A stretch of 64,000 bases of DNA, taken from the NCBI RefSeq assembly GCF_905220365.1, contig NC_061133.1, forward strand, positions 11,894,171 to 11,958,170. The letters are read 5' to 3'. The notes below the pieces were generated by a model, which ran no database searches, had not been told where the DNA came from, and worked only from the letters and a program-made list of their open reading frames with translations. The DNA comes from Vanessa cardui (Eukaryota > Arthropoda > Insecta > Lepidoptera > Nymphalidae). Shown here piece by piece: positions 56,896-64,000 of the stretch (position 1 is the first letter of the stretch; each line of letters starts with the position of its first letter). The position numbers and the translations under genes were made by a program.

Positions 56896-57075
56896 CTGAA
56901 AATATTTTGAATAAGTTTTATGATGGAAAATTATAACAAACCGCAATTACATTAAATTTACTACTACAGAAACAAATAATTAGGTCTGTTTATTGCTATT
57001 TTATTAACATTATGGACATTATATTGTTTATTGTTATTTAGAAGATGGTGATTGAATTACCTGCCTTTACAAGTT

Positions 57076-57368
57076 GATATGGCTCAGTGGTTAGAACGCG
57101 TGCATCTTAACCGATGATTTCAGGTTCAAACCCAGGCAGGCACCGCTATTTATACGTGCTTAATTGTGTTTATAATTCATCTCATGCTCGGCGGTGAAGA
57201 AAAACATCGCGAGGAAACCTCCATGTGTCTAATTTCATAAAATTCTGCCACATGTGTATTCCACCAACCCGCATTGGAACAGCGTGGTGGAATATGTTAC
57301 AAACTCTCTCCTCAATAGGAGAGGAGGCCTCAACCCAGCAGCGGGAACTTTACGGGCTGTTACTTTAC
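57076..57368 (+). mobile_element. SINE-A copy with 8-bp target duplication
   Basis: Among the best-kept copies: A box TGGCTCAGTGGTTAGAACGC, B box GGTTCAAACCC, and tail CAGCAGCGGGAACTTTACG then GGCTGTTACTTTAC. TACAAGTT at 57068-57075 and 57369-57376. Confidence 0.87.
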
Positions 57369-57376
57369 TACAAGTT

Positions 57377-58415
57377 TGCAGAGACCACACAGCTGATCAG
57401 CGGCCAGGATGTAAATAGTTTTTCATATCAATTTGAACATATACGTTGTAGTTTGGTTGGGGTTTCTTGATGGTAAATACCATTCATGCATCTGTGACCA
57501 TATTTTACCGTTAAGTAGTACCTAGAATTGTTGTGTTCCGGTTTGAAGGATGCATGAGTCAGTAGGGAACAACAATTTAATTCCCAACACAAGGATTTTC
57601 TTGCCACGACAATATGATTGAGCAATAGTAAACAATTAACAATTTTCTGAATTTCACAAAAGACATTTACAAAATAGGTACAGGAATTAGTAGCTTGGTG
57701 ATATTTAGACAAGAAAGGTATCGTTTTTATATTTTTTATGAAAGAATACGGCCACGAAAAATGTAAAAGTCAAAGATAAACTTGAAGCCTACGTTTAAAA
57801 TATTATATTAAAAAAGTTAAAGGCAAATGTAAGTCCAATAGCGAAAAGATTATATGTATAACTTTCGAACCGTCCCAATCGAACCCTCCAATAAAGTGAG
57901 TTAGAGGTCTTGGAAGTACGTCATGTATGTAAATTCAAGGCGTCCCTCAAAGTAGGTTAGCGGCGCAATAAAAAAAACAGACGTAACTTAGATGTGGTTG
58001 AGGAACGGAACACATAACATAAATCAGGCGATCTTATTACATTTTTTTTATACAAGTGAAAAGAAAACTAAGTAAAGAAAAACTTTTGAATATAAAGTGC
58101 TGGTTATTTCAATGAAATATTTTATTTTTAAAATAAATTTTCCTTGTTCTAAAATGTGATGTGACATCAAATTTTAATTGTTTAATAATTTTTAATTGTT
58201 CGGTTGGAACGGAATCAAAAACCAGTTGTATAACTGTCAGTTAATATAAAATGAAATAATAATACCTATGTGCATAAATTCTCTCGTTAAATAGAATTTG
58301 TACCAAAAGTAACGATAAGAAAGAAAATATTTAACATTACTGCTGCATGACTCATTTCGTCATAAAAGTGGTAGGTTACGTTCAGAGGTTTAGTTTTATT
58401 GATGATGACGAGCAT
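57377..58415. other. Stretch without a gene
   Basis: A degraded minus-strand repeat C lies at about 57475-57640 (TTGTTGTGTTCCGGTTTGAA). The sequence shared with 49608-49650 lies at about 57937-57977. Nothing else. Confidence 0.4.
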
Positions 58416-58626
58416 GACGACCTCCGTGGTCGAGTAGTGTTTACACTGGTTTCCATGGGTACGCCACTCCGACGACCCGGGTTTGATTCTCGGCCGAGTC
58501 GATGTAGAAATTTTCTTTGTTATCTTGCTTCTGGGTATTTGTGGTACCTTCGTTACTTCTGATTTCCCATAACACAAGTGCTTTAGCTACTTACATTGGG
58601 ATCAGATTAATGTATGTAATGTTGTC
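58416..58626 (+). mobile_element. SINE-B copy
   Basis: GACGACCTCCGTGGTCGAG head, GGGTTTGATTCTC (mutated B box), body to GTATGTAATGTTGTCC. Confidence 0.75.
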
Positions 58627-61222
58627 CATTTATTTATCGTTATCTTATTAATGTGTTTGTTTCTGAAATTTGTATAATCTTTTTATAGAAGTTGTTGCAT
58701 TTTGCTACTAAGGTTTCTTGCTTAGTTCTTAAACAACAATACCAACATAATAATACAACATTTTGGAGTAATCACCAATACGCCACTTACCTTTAAAGAT
58801 GCTGCCTCTTGTGCCTGTAGTTACACTGATACACTTCAAACCGTAACACAATATTAATTGTTACTTTTTCGCCGCAGAATATCTTAAAAATAGGTACACA
58901 GTTGGGATTGCACAAAGTCCCAAAACAAGAATTGATTAATCAGATAATAACACATTAATATTATAATAATATATATGTATATGTCGAATGACTGAAATCA
59001 CATACTTTACAGATTTGATTCTGGATGGCCAGTGAGAATCATGTTAAAAAACAAGAATTATCAGCTGTCAAGAAGGATAAGACAGATGGTATCGCTGCTT
59101 ATAAAATTTGTATAAATCAATATACGAATCTAACTACGGATTTGTTGTATTATTTCGTGAATATATACATACATATGTTGAAGATGAGGACCCGGAACCA
59201 TACAATCTTGCCGACCCCCCGTCATACATATTTAATACATTATGTTATGTACTATATTGTTAGGGTTATTATTTTACACATTGTATAAAAATAATTTATT
59301 AGAATCATTTCATTAATCTAATATTTGATTTGTCGATTGTTGTATGTTTGAATTATGTTGTAACGTAATATTTTATTTTTTCATGATTAATACTGGCTGA
59401 ATGTCACTGGCTATGACACTGGCCGATAAGAAAAATAATGTCAAGAAATCGAACGCGAAAGTTCTTATTATTTTTAAAATAATTAGAATTATAGGTCAGA
59501 TTTAGATAAATTGAAACACAGATTAGTGGGTAAAATAAATGTCTAAATAGTGTTGAAAAATGAATCTGGAAGAATATCGTTGTTTAATCTAGTGATCATC
59601 CTTAGAATATAATCTGTGAACATCAATGACATCTTATGTCTTGTACCATATACTCTGTGTGGCTTATCGGTTTCATGTCTGAAGAGTGCGTTTTATGTAC
59701 CTCGGACGATAAAAATAATCGTTGAAGTTCTGATTCGTAATATTTATTTTACTTCTTCGAGCCTTTAAATTCTATTCACATTTATTCTAAGAATAAATAA
59801 TCTTTTTTCTAAGTTATTTTGACGGTTAATCTACTGAAAATTCAAGATATGTCTCGGCATCTGCAATGCGATTCTATAAGAATCATTTATCATTTCATGT
59901 CTCATTCGAATATTTGACAAACGTTTTACGATGATTCGCCATTTTGATACGTGTGTCCAATAACTTCATAATTATAGTCACGTATCACTTTCGGTCATTA
60001 CGTTCGTATTTTGCGATGAATTTCGAGTTTCATCTTAGTAAATGGCTGTACTGGACAAAATAATACTAATCATGCAGTAAGGATTATATGCAAAGATGAT
60101 AGGCAATGATAAAACCGGGACGGCTAATCACATAAATCAGATGCATTTTAAATATTTAGCGGGATTTCAACTCGTGCAAGCACCGCCTATTTTGGTTCAT
60201 CGGTAGTGGAAACAAAAGTGAGAATACCTACTTACATCGGTTGTAAATCTGCCTTATGGATAAACTGGCACTTAAGAATTCTAATGGTATTAGCTTCTCC
60301 TTAAATGGAAAAACTATTTTCTCTCAAAACGTAGATCATTTTTCACCGAGCGGTCACAGTAAAACATATCAATTACATAGTAATACATACTAATATTATA
60401 AATGCGACAAAACTATGTTTTCTGTCTGTTACGATTTCAAAGCCAATCCGAGAACAGAATTTGAAGAAATTCGTTATGAAGTATAAAACTGAGTGGGTGT
60501 ATTTATACCTAACATTTATTAGCTAAACTTTAAAACGCGAGTGAAACCGCGCACATCATTTAGTATAATATAATTATTGTATTCCAATGTCCAACAAAAT
60601 ACTACTAATTTTACTAGTGATCCAAAACAATATACTTATTAAGGAAATGATTCTCTGAAAACAGAAAATGTAAAAGATGTTTGAAAATATAAAGCGCGTT
60701 GGAAACATTCCTAAAAAAAGCACAAAGGGAAATTGCTGAAACAAAAGAAAAAACCTAGTGTTGCAATTCCTGTTTTAAAATCCAAAGTATTTTTAGTTAC
60801 TAAAAATCCTATTACGTTTGCTTGAGATTCGAGTAATTCGCATTTGTATCCAGGAATTTAAAATTCAGAACCGCAGAGATTGCGGCGCTTCGCTGAACGT
60901 GGAGGTTAATTAAGACTTAACATTTATTGGGCTTAAAATAAAAATCAGGAAACTTGAAGCGAATATTAAATTTAATAAAAATTTGATAACAAAAAACATT
61001 GCACTTGACTCGAATGAATTTTTTATGTGTTATCAAAATTAGACTTTATGTAATATGAAACAAAGTTGCTATTCGTGTTTGTCTGCTTGTTTGCTTCATT
61101 TTACGCTCAGCTATTTTGATTTGTAGTATTAGATATATTACAAGGTACACGAACAAAAGACGCAGTGTTTTACTGTAATGAAGTATCTTAACTAATATTA
61201 TAGCTGCGATATAAGTAAGTTT
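58627..61222. other. Long stretch without a supported gene
   Basis: Degraded repeat C lies at about 58790-58910 and 59585-59690. A degraded Helitron H2 lies at 60387-60566 (ATACTAATATTATAAATGCG, TTCTGTCTGTTACGATTTC). A SINE-A head trace lies at about 60158-60190. Open frames (for example 59025-59288 plus) carry no recognisable motif. Confidence 0.45.
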
Positions 61223-61520
61223 CTTTATAATAACAACAACATCCTGTAAATTTCCCACTGCTGGGCTAAGGCCTCTTCTTTCAACTTTGCAACATATTCC
61301 ACCACACTGTTCCAATGCGGGTCGGTGGAATGCACGTGTGGCAAAGTTTCGATGGAATTAGACACATACAGGTTTCCTCGCAATGTTTTCCTTCACCACC
61401 GTGCACGAGACGAATTATAAAAAAAAATTAAGCACATAAGTATTCAGCGGTGATTGTCTGGGTTTGACCCCGCAATCACCGGTTAAGATGCACGCATTCT
61501 AACAACTGGGCCTTCTCGAC
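61223..61520 (-). mobile_element. SINE-A copy, probable 7-bp target duplication
   Basis: Complete copy; TAAGTTT occurs at 61216-61222 and 61521-61527. The middle CTCC...GGAG stem region is altered. Confidence 0.8.
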
Positions 61521-61527
61521 TAAGTTT

Positions 61528-62811
61528 GTTTGTTATGCTTTAATGTCTTAATTATGTGTGGTAAGCCCCATCCCTAATTCACGCACATATGCAGGCTGAA
61601 AACTAGTATACATACATTATCACTCGTGTTTGTGTTCTGTTGTCAGAATTGAGTTTATTACATACATGTATTAGACAAAGCAAAGGTTTTATTTAGCATG
61701 AAGGCTGCAACATTTTCATTTAACCTAAAAAACTCCACCTAACTGCGATATAAGGAGAAAGCAAAATGTATCTTTACTTTTAACATTCTATATAAACATT
61801 CATCTAAGCACATAAACAATGTATCTTCATTCAAAACGATTACTTTGACTGCACTGAAGTCAGCGAGGCAAAAGGGTAACGTCAATACTACGGGCCAGGG
61901 AGCGAATTTCAAAAGCTTCAAATTCGTATAGGCTTAGTCTATTCATATCGGAGAGTTTCGTTTGTACACGGGGCTTCATAAACTGATTCCGAGGGTCCTA
62001 AGCTAGATAGATTTCACGTACTGCACAGACTGATCCAATGTATGGGGCTCGTGAACTTTTAGTGGTATTTCTTTTTTAAAAATGTATTCTCAACGTTTCT
62101 TTAGTTTGAATAAAAAACCAAAATGATGATAAATGAAAAAGATTTTTTTTTTCTTTTGAATTTTTTTTATAATGGATGTAATACATAGGATACTGCTAGC
62201 ATTCTTGGCAGACCACACTTGCCACCATTCCAAGAAGTCATGTTTTATACAGTACAAAATTTTTCATTTCTATTTGTATTTAGTTACTATCTTAATGGTA
62301 ATAATTCTTATGTAAACGCAGTAAAAGATCGACGATAGTTTTGTTTAAAATTTGACTTCAATTTTATTTATGTGTCTGCGTAAAATCCTCTTTACAATGA
62401 AATGATTTGCTATAAACAATAAATCACTGTTAACTACAAGCACTATGGAGAATATTATAGATTATTAAAAGCCAAAATTAAAAATTACATTGTAATACAA
62501 TATAGTCGTCTAAACTATAGATATCTTAACTAAGAGCCTATTCAATATAGTTCTCTAAACTATATAACTAAGATATCTTAATATCCAATTAAACTATTAT
62601 AAGTTTTGGAAAAAGCTAATTCAAAGTTTAACTAGTTGGAAGCCATTTGCAATGTAGCCATCAGACGTAGGTAATGCTTCAGGCACAATCAAATTGGAGA
62701 CCTCTTAGCTGAGTCCTCTTATCCCAATTTTAAATTAACGTTATTTTGTGTTTTTATTTTAATAAGCATTGCAGATGTCTGAGTGAATTTTAATTTGTTT
62801 ATAATCCATTC
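61528..62811. other. No gene recognised
   Basis: The open frame at 61739-61921 (minus) looks like a signal peptide on translation, but its first codon is TTG, not ATG. Short ATAGTT/AACTAT and GATATCTTA repeats lie at 62500-62590. Confidence 0.4.
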
Positions 62812-63068
62812 AGAGCCGAGATGGCCCAGTGGCTATAACGCATGCATCTTGACCGATGATTGCGGGTTTAAACCCAAGCAAGCACAATTTTCATGTGCTT
62901 AATTTGTGTTTATAATTCATCTCGAGGTTGGCGGTGAAGGAAAACAAGCTGTAAAATAGAAATTCTACCCGCACTGGAATAGCGTGGTGGAATATGTTCG
63001 AAACCTCCTTCCAAAAGAGGAGGCCTTAGCCCAGCTGTGGGAAATTTACAGGCTGTTGTTGTTGTTGT
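62812..63068 (+). mobile_element. SINE-A copy with internal deletion
   Basis: Head GCCGAGATGGCCCAGTGGC and GGGTTTAAACCC. The middle is shortened (ACAAGCTGTAAAATAG); tail CCCAGCTGTGGGAAATTTAC and (TTG)n. The flanks TATAATCCATT and TATAATTCATT may be a mutated target duplication. Confidence 0.8.
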
Positions 63069-64000
63069 ATAATTCATTGCGTTCTCAGCGATGAAGGTAA
63101 ATACGTGGCAACCGGCATGTGCCCAATTTCAAAGAAACTCTGCTTAACGAAAAGGAAAAAACAATAAATTTTTGGTCTGTATTTAATTACTTTGGTTTTA
63201 CAAAGAAAAACAAATGTTCTATTTATCTTAGGAACTACAACAAAACAAAACTTATTCTATTTCGCGGTAAACTTCCTAACTCGCTTCGAATGTCTCTTCT
63301 CTCAAAACATCCCCCATGATGGATTGAAGGCTGTTTATATAAATTGACATCATGAGTTATCCTTGCAAAAATGTTTTTGGAAATTCAGGCTAAATTGGGA
63401 TAAGTCGAATTGGCCCATATTAGGCGTCGATTGCGGATTCAAACTCACAATTGAAGTTTCATAATTTGTATCTTAATAGTGAAGGATGATCTTGATAAAA
63501 CTCATATAAGTTTGATAATAATTTGCAACATGGGACAGCGTAATGAAATAAGCCTTTCCCTGAAAAGGATTAAACTGTTACTGAAAATATTGATGTTAAA
63601 AATGCTAACATAACTGTCTGTGTGTTACTATGGCAAATTAGTAATAACGACTTTTTTATAACATAGACAGACTCATTTAAAGATCATTTTTCTTTTTTTA
63701 AATCAAGCGACAAAAAAGACAAATTGTTCGAAAATTCAACGCAAATAAATTTTTAGGTAAAAGCAAAAATAACTTATTATGAAAACTTTTACTAAGTAAA
63801 TTATGTGAAAATTCACATTGATCCAATAAGACCTTTTCTCAAGTTATAAGCTTCCCATTTGAAAGTTATATCGGTTCAATGTTTGAAAATCGTCTTTTTG
63901 TCAAATCTTCACGTTTTAAGGGAGTTTGATTTATTTAATAAAATATTTCTGTCATGTGTCTGAATTTCTATTGTACATTATATGTAATGTATATTTCAAT
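63069..64000. other. Right edge of window; no gene recognised
   Basis: A trace of a SINE-A head lies at about 63405-63470 (GATTGCGGATTCAAACTC). The rest is AT-rich and featureless. Confidence 0.4.

Noticed and set aside
57225..57470. Frames reading MCI(P/Y)PTRIGTAWWNM... in several places (25368, 30027, 50195, 57225)
   Set aside because: They are translations of the SINE-A body and repeat wherever the SINE lies. There is no coding evidence.
61739..61921. Small secreted-protein-like frame (MKLLKFAPWPVVLTL...) on the minus strand
   Set aside because: The first codon is TTG on the genomic strand and there is no upstream ATG or splice acceptor that rescues it.
1..64000. CRISPR array or bacterial-type operon
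   Set aside because: No regularly spaced identical repeats with unique spacers. Composition, splice-like sites and SINE/Helitron content are those of an insect nuclear genome.

Overview
This window looks like repeat-dominated, AT-rich nuclear DNA from a butterfly or moth. Three repeat groups point to Lepidoptera. One is a tRNA-derived SINE whose 3' end reads CAGCAGTGGGAAATTTACAG followed by (GTT)n, which resembles the Metulj-type SINEs described in nymphalid butterflies. A second is short Helitron-like elements with TC...CTAG ends. The third is RTE- and CR1/Jockey-like non-LTR fragments. The genus cannot be read from this sequence. No intact host protein gene, rRNA, conventional tRNA gene or CRISPR array is visible. 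The bacterial gene layout (operons, ribosome binding sites, terminators) does not apply.

Layout. 1-2755: mostly unremarkable AT-rich DNA, one SINE and a GC-rich patch that may be an exon. 2756-4473: composite repeat copy 1, carrying a 252-bp Helitron and a foldback unit with 225-bp arms. 4891-5705: dead RTE fragment. 5706-10011: sparse remnants and one possible short coding exon with a splice donor. 10012-14938: two tandem units of about 2.6 and 2.3 kb, each later invaded by other elements. 15-31 kb: scattered SINEs, Helitron pieces and repeat-C copies, and two weak exon candidates. 32573-34297: composite copy 3, inverted relative to copy 1. 35-45 kb: more Helitrons, a CR1-like 3' end, MITEs and a SINE interrupted by a hairpin element. 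45789-49017: one essentially full-length RTE retrotransposon, bounded by a 9-bp direct repeat and disabled by one stop and one frameshift. 49-64 kb: nested Helitron and non-LTR insertions, many SINEs, and a perfect 122-bp-arm palindrome around a (TA)n core.

How the parts relate. The RTE is the only element here with recognisable enzymes (endonuclease plus reverse transcriptase). The SINE 3' ends resemble the RTE 3' end, so an RTE of this kind is a plausible source of the SINE machinery. The Helitrons, foldbacks and MITEs carry no enzyme and must have been moved in trans. Several insertions have intact target-site duplications, so their order can be read from the nesting.

Limits. Repeat family names are from recognition, not database search. 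Exon candidates rest on base composition and splice-like signals only. Boundaries of degraded copies are accurate to roughly 5-20 bases.
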